A stretch of DNA of 64,000 nucleotides, from the NCBI GenBank assembly GCA_963974965.1, contig CAXBEX010000006.1, positions 1 to 64,000 of the forward strand. The letters run 5' to 3'. The translations under genes were made by a program, and so were the position numbers. The stretch comes from Colwellia sp963974965. GTDB lineage: Bacteria > Pseudomonadota > Gammaproteobacteria > Enterobacterales > Alteromonadaceae. Positions 1-9,921 of this stretch are shown piece after piece (positions within the stretch are counted from its first letter, which is position 1; each line of letters opens with the position of its first letter). The notes beneath the pieces were generated by a model, which saw only the letters and a list, made by a program, of their open reading frames with translations, searched no databases and was not told the origin of the DNA.

Positions 1-1468
1 TTGAATCTAATAATGCATCAATATCATCGGGATCAGTTACTTCTTCTTGAGTTTCAGATTGAGCATCCGATTCCTCTGGTTGCTCTTTATCTTCATCTTC
101 ATCTAGATGACTAAGTTCTCCTAAAAGATCATCAAGATCACTTTGATCTAGTTCGTTGTTCGTTAAATCGTCGTCTTTTGAAGTATCTTCATCATCAGCT
201 TCTATTAGTAAAGAATCTAAAGCATCTTGATCTAACTCTCCACTTTCAAGAACATCTGAGTCATCATCAAGTAATATGTCGTCCAAATCATCAAGATCAT
301 CTAATGAATCTTCGTCATCATCATCTAAATGAATAACGTCAACTTCTTCATCTTCAAGAAGATCTATAGATAAATCATCATCAAGTGATAATTCATCATC
401 AAGCGAAAGATCTTCACCATCATCTATAGCAATATCTGAGGCTTCTTCCGTTATTTTTTCTGGTTTAGCTTTAGATTTTTTGGTAGGTTTTTCTTCGAAT
501 GATAAATCATCAGAGGTTGTTTCAATTTTTTGTCTTTTGTAAATAAGTACTAACGCTATTAAAAATAATAGTGTTACAAATGTTATTATTGAACCTATAA
601 ACCATGTACTTGAGAATATATTGTCTTTTTCTAGCGCTGCTTGCTGTTTTTCTAATAGTAGGTCCTGCTCTCTTGCTTGCGCTTTAGCAAGTAAAGCCTG
701 CTGCAATTTGATCATGTCATCCATTTGCAGCTTAATTTCTTTACCTTTAGCAACCTCTTTTTGCATTGTTCCTAGTTGACTATTAAATGAAGATAAACGC
801 TGACGTAAAGCTTCATTTTCTTTTAAAATAGCTTGTAAACCATCAATGGAATCTAAAACATCGCTTTGAATATTTTCTAAACGCTTTTGTTGTTCATTGT
901 CTATTTTTTCTAATTGATCATTTATTTCAGTTTTTACTGTATCTAAGTCCTTTTTATTAACACTAGGTAGTGCAGGAATTGATTTTTTAGCACTTTTTTC
1001 AGGCTTATTTTTTTGCCAAACTTTATCATCATCTTTAGATTTTTGCTGAGCAGCACTTGGATTTACTGACATCATGCGATCAAATGATGGAATTTTTAAA
1101 TATTGTCCTTCAACTAAATAATTTAAATTTCCATCAACAAAAGACGTTGGGTTTGCTTGATACAGCGCTTGCATCACTTGATAAACAGTTAAACGGGTGT
1201 CAGGGCGAACCGTCAACGCTATTTTCCATAATGTATCTCTTTTAGTTAATGGACCATAGCGATCATAAGGGAAAACATCGCTACTTTTAGGGCCGCGCAT
1301 ACGAATTCCGCGCTCTTGTACAGGCGCTTCTTGAGCAAAGGCTGGAAAGCCAATAGTGAATCCACTAGCGATGATAATGCTAGCGCTTAATATACTAGCT
1401 ATTGGCATGCTAGCTATTGATATCCTAAGAAAAACCTGTCGAAGGCACAGGTGTAATAATTTTTGCAT
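1..1468 (-). CDS. fimV: FimV/HubP-family polar hub protein (3' part outside window)
   Basis: About 489 N-terminal codons are visible; the gene runs off the left edge. Order seen: a long signal-like N terminus ending near residue 45 (AFA-QE), a FimV-type N-terminal region with a LysM-like segment (about 70-125, including RDTLWKIA), a Gln/Lys-rich coiled coil (about 160-280), one membrane segment (about 283-306), then a very acidic Asp/Glu/Ser cytoplasmic tail with repeated DDLDD/SLDDD motifs. FimV/HubP proteins organise the cell pole and assist type IV pili or flagellar and chemotaxis placement. The ATG start is preceded by AGGAAA. The neighbours asd-pdxB-fabB match the usual fimV/usg neighbourhood. 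The acidic-tail length cannot be judged because of the window edge. Confidence 0.9.
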   Translation of the reverse strand, partial: MQKLLHLCLRQVFLRISIASMPIASILSASIIIASGFTIGFPAFAQEAPVQERGIRMRGPKSSDVFPYDRYGPLTKRDTLWKIALTVRPDTRLTVYQVMQALYQANPTSFVDGNLNYLVEGQYLKIPSFDRMMSVNPSAAQQKSKDDDKVWQKNKPEKSAKKSIPALPSVNKKDLDTVKTEINDQLEKIDNEQQKRLENIQSDVLDSIDGLQAILKENEALRQRLSSFNSQLGTMQKEVAKGKEIKLQMDDMIKLQQALLAKAQAREQDLLLEKQQAALEKDNIFSSTWFIGSIITFVTLLFLIALVLIYKRQKIETTSDDLSFEEKPTKKSKAKPEKITEEASDIAIDDGEDLSLDDELSLDDDLSIDLLEDEEVDVIHLDDDDEDSLDDLDDLDDILLDDDSDVLESGELDQDALDSLLIEADDEDTSKDDDLTNNELDQSDLDDLLGELSHLDEDEDKEQPEESDAQSETQEEVTDPDDIDALLDS

Positions 1469-1672
1469 CAAAGTTTTCCTAGTTATTATTTTTTTCACAA
1501 AACTAGCTACATGTCAGTTATTTGACTGAATTAAGATGAAAGATAGCTTTATAAATTAAAATTAATTAAAGCAAAATTCATTCCACCTCATTCCTTCTAA
1601 TAAAGCGTGCTAGTTTCGATTATTAAGAATCATATCAAATTCATGAGAAATACTTCAGCTTTTTGAGAAATT

Positions 1673-1724
1673 AAAACAAAAAAACTCGCGATTAACACAT
1701 TCTATCTAGTGTTAACGGCGAGTT
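1673..1724 (-). terminator. Rho-independent terminator after asd
   Basis: A near-perfect inverted repeat (arms 1683-1698 and 1709-1724, two mismatches) is followed on the minus strand by a T-rich run (complement of the A-tract at 1673-1682). It lies between the asd stop and the fimV start and separates the two transcripts. The rest of the 346-base gap (1469-1814) holds only the presumed fimV promoter and AT-rich DNA. Confidence 0.8.
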
Positions 1725-1814
1725 TCTTATTTTCTAAAGGGTAGCTATTGAAATATAACGATTATATTAAAATGAAAAAAGCATTATAATTTAAAAAACA
1801 CTGTTAATATTTTA

Positions 1815-2834
1815 TTAGCTTAAATAATCTTTAACTAATAACTCCGCTATTTGAACACTGTTTGTTGCCGCACCTTTACGTACATTATCGGCAACAATCC
1901 ACATATTAATGCCACAGTTATGGCTAATATCTTCACGAATACGGCCAACATAAGTTTCATCTTTACCGCTAGCATCGCCAATTTGAGTAGGGAAGTCTTC
2001 ATCATTGCGACAAACAACTATGCCAGGCGCCTGTGATAACAAATCTTTTACCTCTTCAGCAGAAATAGGTGAATTTGTTTCAATATGCAGTGCTTCGCCA
2101 TGACCAAAAAATACCGGAACACGAACCGCTGTAGGATTAACTAATACGTTATCATCACCTAATATTTTCTTAGTTTCCCACACCATTTTCATTTCTTCTT
2201 TGGTATAGCCATTTTCAAGAAAAACATCAATTTGCGGGATAACATTAAAGGCAATCTGACGAGAGAAGTTTTTAGTTTCTACAGGTTTACCACTTAATAA
2301 ATCTGCAGTTTGTTTTGCTAATTCATCCATGGCTGCTTTACCGCCACCAGAAACTGACTGATAGGTACAAACATTGACGCGATTAATGCCAACAGCATCA
2401 TAAATCGGCTTTAATGCAACCAACATTTGAATGGTTGAACAGTTAGGATTAGCAATAATATTACGGTTGCGGTATTCAGCCAAAGCTTGAGGGTTTACTT
2501 CAGGTACAACTAATGGGATATCATCGTCGTAACGAAATTCAGACGTATTATCAATAACAATGCAACCTGCCTCACCCGCAATAGGCGCATACTTAGCTGA
2601 GGTTGCGCCGCCAGCAGAGAAGAATCCAATTTGAGCTAAGCTCCAATCAAAGTTATCTGCATCAAGCACTTCAATGCTTTCGCCATTAAACTCAACAAAT
2701 TCACCAGCAGAGCGAGCACTTGCTAAGGGGTACAATTTATTAATTGGGAAATCTCGTTGTTCTAAAATTTCCATAATGGTTTTGCCAACTAGCCCAGTTG
2801 CGCCAAGTATGCATACATCAAATTTCTGTGCCAT
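1815..2834 (-). CDS. asd: Aspartate-semialdehyde dehydrogenase
   Basis: NADPH-dependent reduction of aspartyl phosphate to aspartate semialdehyde, the branch point to lysine/diaminopimelate, threonine and methionine; cytoplasmic. The Rossmann motif GATGLVG is at residues 11-17. The catalytic Cys is at 132 in NPNCST, so this is a true Asd and not an Usg-like homologue that lacks the Cys. Length 339 aa is normal. Start ATG is preceded by an AGAGAGG-type ribosome site. It follows pdxB by 45 bases in the same direction and is probably cotranscribed with it. Confidence 0.95.
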   Translation of the reverse strand: MAQKFDVCILGATGLVGKTIMEILEQRDFPINKLYPLASARSAGEFVEFNGESIEVLDADNFDWSLAQIGFFSAGGATSAKYAPIAGEAGCIVIDNTSEFRYDDDIPLVVPEVNPQALAEYRNRNIIANPNCSTIQMLVALKPIYDAVGINRVNVCTYQSVSGGGKAAMDELAKQTADLLSGKPVETKNFSRQIAFNVIPQIDVFLENGYTKEEMKMVWETKKILGDDNVLVNPTAVRVPVFFGHGEALHIETNSPISAEEVKDLLSQAPGIVVCRNDEDFPTQIGDASGKDETYVGRIREDISHNCGINMWIVADNVRKGAATNSVQIAELLVKDYLS

Positions 2835-2879
2835 GATCCTCTCTCTTTTTCTTGTTAAATTAAGCTAGACTAATGCTAG

Positions 2880-4028
2880 TTATGTTTTATTAAAACCTAA
2901 GCGATGGGGTACATCACTTGAGGTATTAGATGGCAAGGTGACTTGCACTGCTGAAAACTCCCGTCGTATCGGGTAATTTTTTCTGAGGCTATCAAAACCT
3001 TGACTTGATAATTGCTGACGAAAAATTGCATCGTCTCGCCTGACATCGTAAACCATTTTAACTAACTGGTTTAGCAATACTTCATTAAATTCTTGATTTA
3101 ATTTTATAGCAGAAATATTTGCTGGGGGTAAAAAGTTAACTAACTGATATTTAGGCTCAATATTAATATGCTGGCGCTGTTCTATATGAGAGCATAATGC
3201 CTGATAAAGCATTTCACTGCCACGCGCTTTTCCTTCTAAGCTATAACCCGCTATGTGTGCTGTAGCTATTTCAGTATGCTCAATGAGTGGTATTAATACC
3301 TCAGGCTCACCTTCCCAAACATCAAGCACTACTTTTAAACCATGCCCTTGCTTTTTTAATGATAATAAAGCTTTATTATCAATAACTTCACCACGACAAG
3401 TACTGATTAATATTTGGCTTTCTTGTAAATTATTTAATCGCGCTTCATCAAGTAAATGGTAAGTGGGATATTCACCGTCAACAATTTTAGGTACATGCAA
3501 GGAAATAACATCGCAGTTGAGCACTTCATCTAGTGACGAGAAATGTCTTGTGTCATGTTTACTTTGCTCGAGTAGTGGATCACAAATTTTATGTGGAATG
3601 CTTAACGCGGTTAATTTTTCGCTTAAACGTGTCCCGGTATTTCCACCGCCAACAATGCCAACACTAAGCTTGCTCAAGTCTAACAGATAACGTTCCGCTA
3701 AAACAACTAAGCTACTGATAACATATTCGGCAACAGAAATAGCATTGCAACCAGGCGCAGAATGAAAAGCTATATTACGCTTGGCAAGGTAGGTTTGATC
3801 AATATGATCCGTACCAATAGTTGCCGTACCAACAAAACTGAGTTTTTTATTGTTTTTTAATAGTGCTTCATTTACCTGGGTAATTGAGCGCACTAATAAC
3901 ACATCAGCATCAATTATTTGCTGTGCGTTTACGTCTCGCCCAGAGAAAGGTATTAAGTCATTTGCCTTACAAAAATCGCTAAAAAATTCTTTAGCGAAAG
4001 GCATGTTTTCATCATAATAAATTTTCAT
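2880..4028 (-). CDS. pdxB: Erythronate-4-phosphate dehydrogenase
   Basis: Oxidises 4-phosphoerythronate in de novo pyridoxal 5'-phosphate synthesis. It is a D-2-hydroxyacid dehydrogenase fold: NAD-binding GIVGGGNTGTRL near residue 125, catalytic Arg in STCRGE, and His in HIAGYSLEGKARG. The PdxB-specific C-terminal dimerisation domain is present (382 aa, family size). It lies between fabB and asd as in many gammaproteobacteria, with a terminator separating it from fabB. Confidence 0.95.
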   Translation of the reverse strand: MKIYYDENMPFAKEFFSDFCKANDLIPFSGRDVNAQQIIDADVLLVRSITQVNEALLKNNKKLSFVGTATIGTDHIDQTYLAKRNIAFHSAPGCNAISVAEYVISSLVVLAERYLLDLSKLSVGIVGGGNTGTRLSEKLTALSIPHKICDPLLEQSKHDTRHFSSLDEVLNCDVISLHVPKIVDGEYPTYHLLDEARLNNLQESQILISTCRGEVIDNKALLSLKKQGHGLKVVLDVWEGEPEVLIPLIEHTEIATAHIAGYSLEGKARGSEMLYQALCSHIEQRQHINIEPKYQLVNFLPPANISAIKLNQEFNEVLLNQLVKMVYDVRRDDAIFRQQLSSQGFDSLRKNYPIRREFSAVQVTLPSNTSSDVPHRLGFNKT

Positions 4029-4135
4029 TAACTTTTTATAAACTTTTTATAAACTTTTCATTAATGTAGCAGGGAATTTAAAGAATTCATTAGCATAATT
4101 ATAAAGTAATTTCCCCCTGTTCGGCTAGAAATAAT

Positions 4136-4173
4136 AAAGCCATATTAAGTAAAATACTTAATATGGCTTTTTT
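4136..4173. terminator. Terminator hairpin between fabB and pdxB
   Basis: A perfect 16-bp stem (4136-4151 with 4155-4170) with a 3-base loop. On the plus strand it ends in TTTTTT; on the minus strand, the direction of fabB, it ends in CTTTATTATT. It probably stops fabB transcription. Confidence 0.8.
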
Positions 4174-4213
4174 CTAAATTTATAGTTCGAAGCTTAAAGC
4201 TCGCGACTCGTCA

Positions 4214-5428
4214 CTAGCTTTTATATTTTTGCATAACCAAAGTTGCATTAGTTCCGCCAAAACCAAAACTGTTAGACATAACTAAGTTAAGTTCTGCATC
4301 ACGCTTTTCTGTAACAATATCTAAGCCTTGTGCTTGTTCGTCTAAATTATCAATATTAATAGAAGGTGCTACAAAGCTATTTTCCATCATTAAAATTGAA
4401 TAAATCGCTTCATGAACACCCGCTGCACCTAATGCATGACCAGTCATCGCTTTTGTTGCGCTAATTGCTGGTGATTTTTCACCAAATAATTCTTGAATAG
4501 CACCTAATTCTTTAACATCACCAACAGGCGTTGATGTGCCATGGGTGTTTAAATAATCAATTTCACCTGTAACGCCTTGCATGGCTTGTTGCATACAACG
4601 TACTGCGCCTTCACCACTTGGTGCTACCATGTCATAACCGTCAGATGTTGCGCCGTAACCAACTATTTCAGCATAGATATGTGCACCACGAGCAAGTGCA
4701 TGTTCTAATTCTTCAACAACAACCATACCGCCGCCGCCAGAAATTACAAAACCATCTCGGTCTGCATCATAAGTACGTGAAGCTAATTCAGGTGTATCGT
4801 TACGGCCAGCAGATAACGCGCCCATACCGTCAAACATCATTGCAAGTGACCAATCAACTTCTTCACCACCACCAGCAAAAACAATATCTTGTTTACCTAA
4901 TTGAATAAGCTCCATCGCATTACCAATACAGTGAGCACTAGTAGCACACGCTGAGCTAATAGAATAGTTAACACCTTTAATTTTAAAGGGTGTTGCTAAA
5001 CAAGCTGAAACAGTACTGCCCATAGTTTTAGGTACAGCATAAGGGCCAACACGACGAATACCACGGCTACGTAAAGTATCACTTGAAGCAACGATATTGG
5101 CTGAAGATGCACCACCGCTGCCTGCAACAATACCGGTACGAACATTAGATACTTGCTCTGGTGTTAATTTTGAATCGCTAATGGCTTGATCCATAGCGAT
5201 GTATGCATAACCTGCTGCATCGCCCATAAAGCGTAGCGCTTTACGATCAATATGATCTTTAATGTCAATATTGGGCTTACCCCAAACATTACTTCTTAAG
5301 CCTTGTTCAGCAAAACTCTCTGAGTGAGTAATGCCTGACTTTCCTGATTTTAAAGAGGCTAAAACCTCATCCGCATTATTACCAATGCTAGATACAATAC
5401 CGATACCGGTGATCACTACACGTTTCAT
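4214..5428 (-). CDS. fabB: Beta-ketoacyl-ACP synthase I
   Basis: Condensing enzyme of type II fatty acid synthesis, needed for unsaturated chain elongation. The catalytic triad is visible: Cys in SSACATSAHC (about residue 163), His in NTHGTSTPVGD and His in TKAMTGHALGAAG. Length 404 aa matches FabB rather than the slightly longer FabF. The ATG start lies downstream of a FadR-like box at 5547-5563. Divergent from mnmC, as in Escherichia coli and relatives. Confidence 0.95.
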   Translation of the reverse strand: MKRVVITGIGIVSSIGNNADEVLASLKSGKSGITHSESFAEQGLRSNVWGKPNIDIKDHIDRKALRFMGDAAGYAYIAMDQAISDSKLTPEQVSNVRTGIVAGSGGASSANIVASSDTLRSRGIRRVGPYAVPKTMGSTVSACLATPFKIKGVNYSISSACATSAHCIGNAMELIQLGKQDIVFAGGGEEVDWSLAMMFDGMGALSAGRNDTPELASRTYDADRDGFVISGGGGMVVVEELEHALARGAHIYAEIVGYGATSDGYDMVAPSGEGAVRCMQQAMQGVTGEIDYLNTHGTSTPVGDVKELGAIQELFGEKSPAISATKAMTGHALGAAGVHEAIYSILMMENSFVAPSINIDNLDEQAQGLDIVTEKRDAELNLVMSNSFGFGGTNATLVMQKYKS

Positions 5429-5477
5429 TTAAACAACCATTGTTTCGTAAAAATTAAATAAGAATAAGAATTTTGAA

Positions 5478-5503
5478 AATTCAGAATACTAATTCAGAAT
5501 ACT
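5478..5503. repeat. Perfect 13-bp tandem duplication in the fabB upstream region
   Basis: AATTCAGAATACT occurs twice head to tail between the fabB start and the FadR-like box. It may place the box relative to the promoter; no other function is evident. Confidence 0.8.
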
Positions 5504-5546
5504 ATATTGAGCATCATACTGGGTATTATACTGAACTTACCCCATT

Positions 5547-5563
5547 AACTGGTACAACAAGTT
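5547..5563. promoter_or_regulatory. Candidate FadR operator upstream of fabB
   Basis: AACTGGTACAACAAGTT is a 17-bp interrupted palindrome with one arm mismatch. It resembles the FadR consensus built on CTGGT-N3-ACCAG. FadR activates fabB in Escherichia coli. The site lies about 120 bases upstream of the fabB start in the divergent fabB-mnmC gap; the remainder of the gap (5429-5731) is AT-rich promoter DNA. Confidence 0.5.
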
Positions 5564-5731
5564 ACCCTATAAGATAAAAACCACAACAACCAGCGTACAC
5601 ATGTACGCTATAATATATTTTTATATATAGAATATCTACGTCCTTTAATTAATATAAACACAATAACACGGATTTTGAGCAATTATTCGAGTAAAATAAC
5701 CCTAAATATAAAATATTAAGCTCTACTTCCT

Positions 5732-7840
5732 TTGTCAAAATTTTTAACCACTGCTCCTAAAATAAGCTTTCAACAAGACGGAACGCCTTACTCAATTCAA
5801 TTTGATGATATTTATTTTGATAGTGAATCAGGCTATCAGCAAAGCAAACACGTTTTTATTTCTGCAAACGATATAAGCAATAGGATAAAACAAGAGAGTG
5901 ACACTTTTGTTATTGGTGAAACGGGGTTTGGTACGGGTCTTAATTTTTTACTAACCCTACAGATGTATCATAAATTACAACACGAGATACTAAATAAGAA
6001 ATGTGCCAAACTCCATTTTATTAGCGTTGAAAAGTTTCCACTCACTAAAAAACAGTTACGTAAATCACTACAAGCATTACCACAATTAAGTTATTTTTCC
6101 GACTTACTATTAGCTCAATATCCAACAGTTGCGTGTGATGATGCGAATGGTAGTGCGAGTGCGAGTGAAAGTAAAAGCATAAAAGATTTTTCCATTACTT
6201 TTTTTGATGGTCAAGTAACCCTTAAAGTAATTATTGATGATGCGGCACAAGGGTTATCAAATATTAACTCATCAAAAAATGGTTTAATGGATGCTTGGTA
6301 TCTTGATGGTTTTTCACCTGCTAAAAATCCAGAGATGTGGAGTGAAGCATTATTTGAACAAATCGGTCGTTTATCTAAACCACAAGCAAGCATTGCTACC
6401 TTTACTGTTGCTGGTTTTGTAAAACGACATATGCAAAACGCTGGTTTTCGCACGCAGAAAAAGGCCGCTATTGGTAATAAACATGAGATGTTAACTGGCA
6501 TTTTTCAACAAAACCCCAAATCAAATAAAGGCTATCAACTTCGCGCTACAATCACCAAACCACAGCAAGTAAGCATTATTGGTGGTGGAATAGCTTCTGC
6601 TTGCGCAGCATTAGCACTAACGAAACAAGGCATAAAAGTAACACTGTATTGTAAAGATAATTCTCTAGCCCAAGGCGCATCAAGTAATGCTATTGGCGCT
6701 TTATACCCTTTACTACACCAACAAGTAGACGATATTAGCCTGTTTTATCAACAAGCCTTTTGGCGCGCTAAAGAAGTTTATAACAGCGTTATTGAGCAAG
6801 GTTTTAACTTTCCCCATCAATGGTGTGGCTTATTAGAGGTAGCCTATAAAGAATCTCTGGTTAAACGCCAGCAGAAATTTACCGAACTTGGCACCTGGTC
6901 AACAGATTTAATTCATGGTGTTGATGCTAGCACAGCGAGTGAACTCGCTAATGTTGACTTAGCTTATGGCGGTTTATTTATGCCTAATGCTGGCTGGTTA
7001 TCACCACAAGATGGCGTAAAACAAATTATTAATGCCGCTAAAGCAACAGGGCGACTTCGAATTGAAAATAATGTTTTGGTCACAAAAATAGAACAAAAAC
7101 AGATCGATAAAGAAAATAACGACAATAATACCAATACAAATACCAATAATAATCAAGCCAACTGGCAACTAACCACTGATAAAGGGGAATTTAACGCCAG
7201 TGTATTAGTGGTTTGTGGTGGCGCAGAGGCCATTCATTTAGACTGGATAAACCAATTGCCCTTTAGCTCAGTACAAGGGCAAGTGACTAGCATGAAAACT
7301 AATGAAAACATCAATCAACTTTCAACAGTTATTTGCCATAAGGGCTATTTAACTCCTAGTCATAAAAATATGCATTGTATCGGCGCTACTTTCAATAAAA
7401 ATAGTACGCGTACAACAGCAAAACCAGAAGAAGATCAATTCAATATAAACATGTTATCCACTTGTCTGCCTGAGTTAACCGCAAAAATTAATTGGTCTAC
7501 CCAAGACATTACTAACAGTAAATCAAGATTACGCTGCATGACCCCAGACCATATGCCTATGGTTGGCGCTATGCCTGACATTCAACAGCATATTGACACT
7601 TATCCACACTTAGCAAAAGACAAAAACTGGAAGTATAACCAAGTTGCCCCGGTGATTGATAATTTATATGTGATGATGGGCTTTGGTGCTCGTGGGTTAT
7701 GTTCAGCGCCATTGGCCGCCGATATTCTTGCTGCCGATTTATGCAAAATCCCCTACCCTGTTGACAACAATATGCTGTTTAATTTAAGTCCGAACCGGTT
7801 CGTCATTCGAGATATTATTAGACGAAAAACACTTACTTGA
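5732..7840 (+). CDS. mnmC: Bifunctional tRNA 5-methylaminomethyl-2-thiouridine biosynthesis protein MnmC
   Basis: Completes mnm5s2U at the tRNA wobble position. The N-terminal SAM methyltransferase (about 1-260: GETGFGTGLNFL, DAWYLDGFSPAKNPEMW) follows the C-terminal FAD oxidase step (about 280-700: VSIIGGGIASACAALAL, FGARGLCSAPLAA). Length 702 aa is slightly long because of two low-complexity inserts: GSASASESKS near 150 and an Asn/Thr-rich run near 470-480. The start is TTG with no ATG candidate before the conserved N terminus and no strong ribosome site, so start confidence is moderate. Divergent from fabB. Confidence 0.93.
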   Translation: MSKFLTTAPKISFQQDGTPYSIQFDDIYFDSESGYQQSKHVFISANDISNRIKQESDTFVIGETGFGTGLNFLLTLQMYHKLQHEILNKKCAKLHFISVEKFPLTKKQLRKSLQALPQLSYFSDLLLAQYPTVACDDANGSASASESKSIKDFSITFFDGQVTLKVIIDDAAQGLSNINSSKNGLMDAWYLDGFSPAKNPEMWSEALFEQIGRLSKPQASIATFTVAGFVKRHMQNAGFRTQKKAAIGNKHEMLTGIFQQNPKSNKGYQLRATITKPQQVSIIGGGIASACAALALTKQGIKVTLYCKDNSLAQGASSNAIGALYPLLHQQVDDISLFYQQAFWRAKEVYNSVIEQGFNFPHQWCGLLEVAYKESLVKRQQKFTELGTWSTDLIHGVDASTASELANVDLAYGGLFMPNAGWLSPQDGVKQIINAAKATGRLRIENNVLVTKIEQKQIDKENNDNNTNTNTNNNQANWQLTTDKGEFNASVLVVCGGAEAIHLDWINQLPFSSVQGQVTSMKTNENINQLSTVICHKGYLTPSHKNMHCIGATFNKNSTRTTAKPEEDQFNINMLSTCLPELTAKINWSTQDITNSKSRLRCMTPDHMPMVGAMPDIQQHIDTYPHLAKDKNWKYNQVAPVIDNLYVMMGFGARGLCSAPLAADILAADLCKIPYPVDNNMLFNLSPNRFVIRDIIRRKTLT

Positions 7841-7969
7841 TCTTTGTTGAAATATTTGATGAAGCAAATAAAAATTATGGAAAAACTGTAACCTTTCTTT
7901 CATTGCCGTCATCCAATTAATTACTCATAAGCAATTACTTTATAACAACAGCATTCATTGGATTATTAA

Positions 7970-9850
7970 ATGAGCAACTCTCCGATTGACAACACCCATA
8001 TTGACAACACCCTCGTATCGACGCTTTCTCCGTCGAAAGCGTCCCCAAAAACGGCTGAAATGTCTAACATATCCCTCAGTGCTTTTCCCACAAACTCTTT
8101 TTCAGGGAAAATTATTAAAAGTCTTGCGCCACTATTAGACAGAATTTTAGGCATAAATAAATTAAAAAACATTTACCTTAAAGAGCAGTTATCCGGCTTA
8201 GAAAAACAAGCGTTTAGCCAAAAGCTTCTAGCAGGATTAGATGTAAAAGTGCTAGCTGGTGACGAAGTAATTGAAAGAATTCCAAAAACAGGAAAATGTA
8301 TTGTTGTTTGTAATCATCCTTACGGCTTGGTTGAAGGGGTGATTATTGCTCAGCTATTAAGTGCTTATCGCAGTGATACTAAGGTAATGGCAAACATTGC
8401 CTTAAAAGCATTTAAAGAAATAAACGATTATTTCATTTTTGCTAACCCATTAAAGCCCAGTGCGGCTATTAATGCTGTAGCAATAAAACAATGTTACCAA
8501 CATATTAAAAATGATGGCTTATTAGTAATATTCCCTGCTGGTCGTGTTTCTTTTTATCAAAAAGAGCAAAAAATCATTAGTGATGGACACTGGAATCGTT
8601 TAGCCGTAAAAATTGCTAAAAAAACACAAGCCCCCATTTTACCGGTTTTTATTTCAGGCACCAACTCACCGCTATTTCATCGTTTAGGTCAACTTTATTA
8701 CAGATTTCGTTTACTTATGCTCGCTCATGAAATGTTTAAGTTACAAGGTCATGAAATTACCTTAAGCGCCAATAACTTGATCACAGCAAAACAGTTATCA
8801 GCATTCGAGAATATTGAAGCAAAGAACACCTTTGCTCGCTTGCAATGCTACCTAAATGATAAAAACTATTTTACCCCTTGGCCGCAAGTTGATGACTTAC
8901 CAACTAGTAGCTTACAAGCCGATACTTTACAAGAACAAGTGTCAGCTGTGATGCTGTCTGTGGCAGAAGAAACGGATAGTGAATTAATAAAATCAGAATT
9001 AGCCCAACTGCCTGCAAAGCAAAATTTATTAAACTTTAAACACTATAACGTTTATTACGGCTATCAAGCGCAAATTCCTAATTGTGTAAAAGAAATAGCC
9101 CGATTAAGAGAATTAACGTTTCGAGACTTAAATGAAGGCTCAGGCCAACCTTACGATACCGATAAGTTTGATGCCACTTACCTGCATTTGTTCATCTTCG
9201 ATAGCAACAACGAAAAAATCACTGCCGCTTATCGTATTGGTCAAACTGATCTACTACAAAAACAAGGCGGAATTGAACAATTATACCTTGCTCAAATGTT
9301 TTATTTTGAAAAAAACTTCATCAACCAACAACAACCTTGCTTAGAAATGGGTCGATCTTTTATCATAGCCTCTGAACAAAAAAGCTTTCACAGCCTATTA
9401 TTATTGTGGAAAGGCATTGGCGCATTTGTTTGTCAAAACCCAAGGTATCGCACCCTTTATGGCACGGTATCACTCAGTAAGTTGTATGATCCTCGCTCTG
9501 TCGCCATTATGGAAAAAGTAATGGTAAACAAACCTGCAGGTGTTACCGCTAACAGTACTTTTGCAGGTGAATTACACCCAGAAGTTAACCATTTTATTGC
9601 ACAAGAAACGATTAGTTTAGAAGCCTTATCCGCAATGATTACAACGCTAGAGCAAGATGGAAAAGATATTCCCGTATTACTAAAACAATACTATAAACTT
9701 GGTGCTAATTTTCACTGCATGGCCATTGACAGTAACTTCAATCAAACCCCAGGTTTGCTGTTAAGTGTGCATTTACCAAGCGCTCCAGATAAATTATTGA
9801 AGTTATATTTAGGTGACAAAAAAGAAGATTATTTAGCTTTTAACGCTTAA
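7970..9850 (+). CDS. olsF: OlsF-type bifunctional acyltransferase (ornithine lipid synthase)
   Basis: Two acyltransferase modules in one 626-aa chain. The N-terminal half (about 90-330) is PlsC/OlsA-like: NHPYGLVEG with His116, then FPAGRVS. The C-terminal half (about 350-600) is OlsB-like (GNAT/hemolysin type): RLRELTFRDLNEGSGQPYD, then EMGRSFI. This order matches OlsF, which N-acylates ornithine from acyl-ACP with the C-terminal domain and O-acylates lyso-ornithine lipid with the N-terminal domain. Ornithine lipids are phosphorus-free membrane lipids. The first 45 residues are polar and unconserved-looking. Stand-alone gene between mnmC and a DinB-like gene; the assignment is by domain order. 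Confidence 0.75.
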   Translation: MSNSPIDNTHIDNTLVSTLSPSKASPKTAEMSNISLSAFPTNSFSGKIIKSLAPLLDRILGINKLKNIYLKEQLSGLEKQAFSQKLLAGLDVKVLAGDEVIERIPKTGKCIVVCNHPYGLVEGVIIAQLLSAYRSDTKVMANIALKAFKEINDYFIFANPLKPSAAINAVAIKQCYQHIKNDGLLVIFPAGRVSFYQKEQKIISDGHWNRLAVKIAKKTQAPILPVFISGTNSPLFHRLGQLYYRFRLLMLAHEMFKLQGHEITLSANNLITAKQLSAFENIEAKNTFARLQCYLNDKNYFTPWPQVDDLPTSSLQADTLQEQVSAVMLSVAEETDSELIKSELAQLPAKQNLLNFKHYNVYYGYQAQIPNCVKEIARLRELTFRDLNEGSGQPYDTDKFDATYLHLFIFDSNNEKITAAYRIGQTDLLQKQGGIEQLYLAQMFYFEKNFINQQQPCLEMGRSFIIASEQKSFHSLLLLWKGIGAFVCQNPRYRTLYGTVSLSKLYDPRSVAIMEKVMVNKPAGVTANSTFAGELHPEVNHFIAQETISLEALSAMITTLEQDGKDIPVLLKQYYKLGANFHCMAIDSNFNQTPGLLLSVHLPSAPDKLLKLYLGDKKEDYLAFNA

Positions 9851-9857
9851 TGGGCAA

Positions 9858-9920
9858 ATACCTAATAGATGAATACCTAATAGATAAATACCTAATGGAC
9901 CGATGCCTATTAGACTGGTA
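9858..9920. repeat. 15-bp tandem repeat, about four copies
   Basis: Units beginning ATACCTAATAGATGA, with increasing divergence in later copies, fill the short space between the convergent olsF-like and DinB-like genes. The 15-bp period suggests slippage expansion. Confidence 0.8.
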
Positions 9921-9921
9921 C

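Noticed and set aside
1057..1245. Plus-strand open frame opposite fimV
   Set aside because: Lies wholly within the FimV coding region, whose LysM-like domain is clearly encoded on the minus strand.
4618..4908. Plus-strand open frame rich in His and Gln opposite fabB
   Set aside because: Codon-bias shadow of fabB; repetitive composition with no family features.
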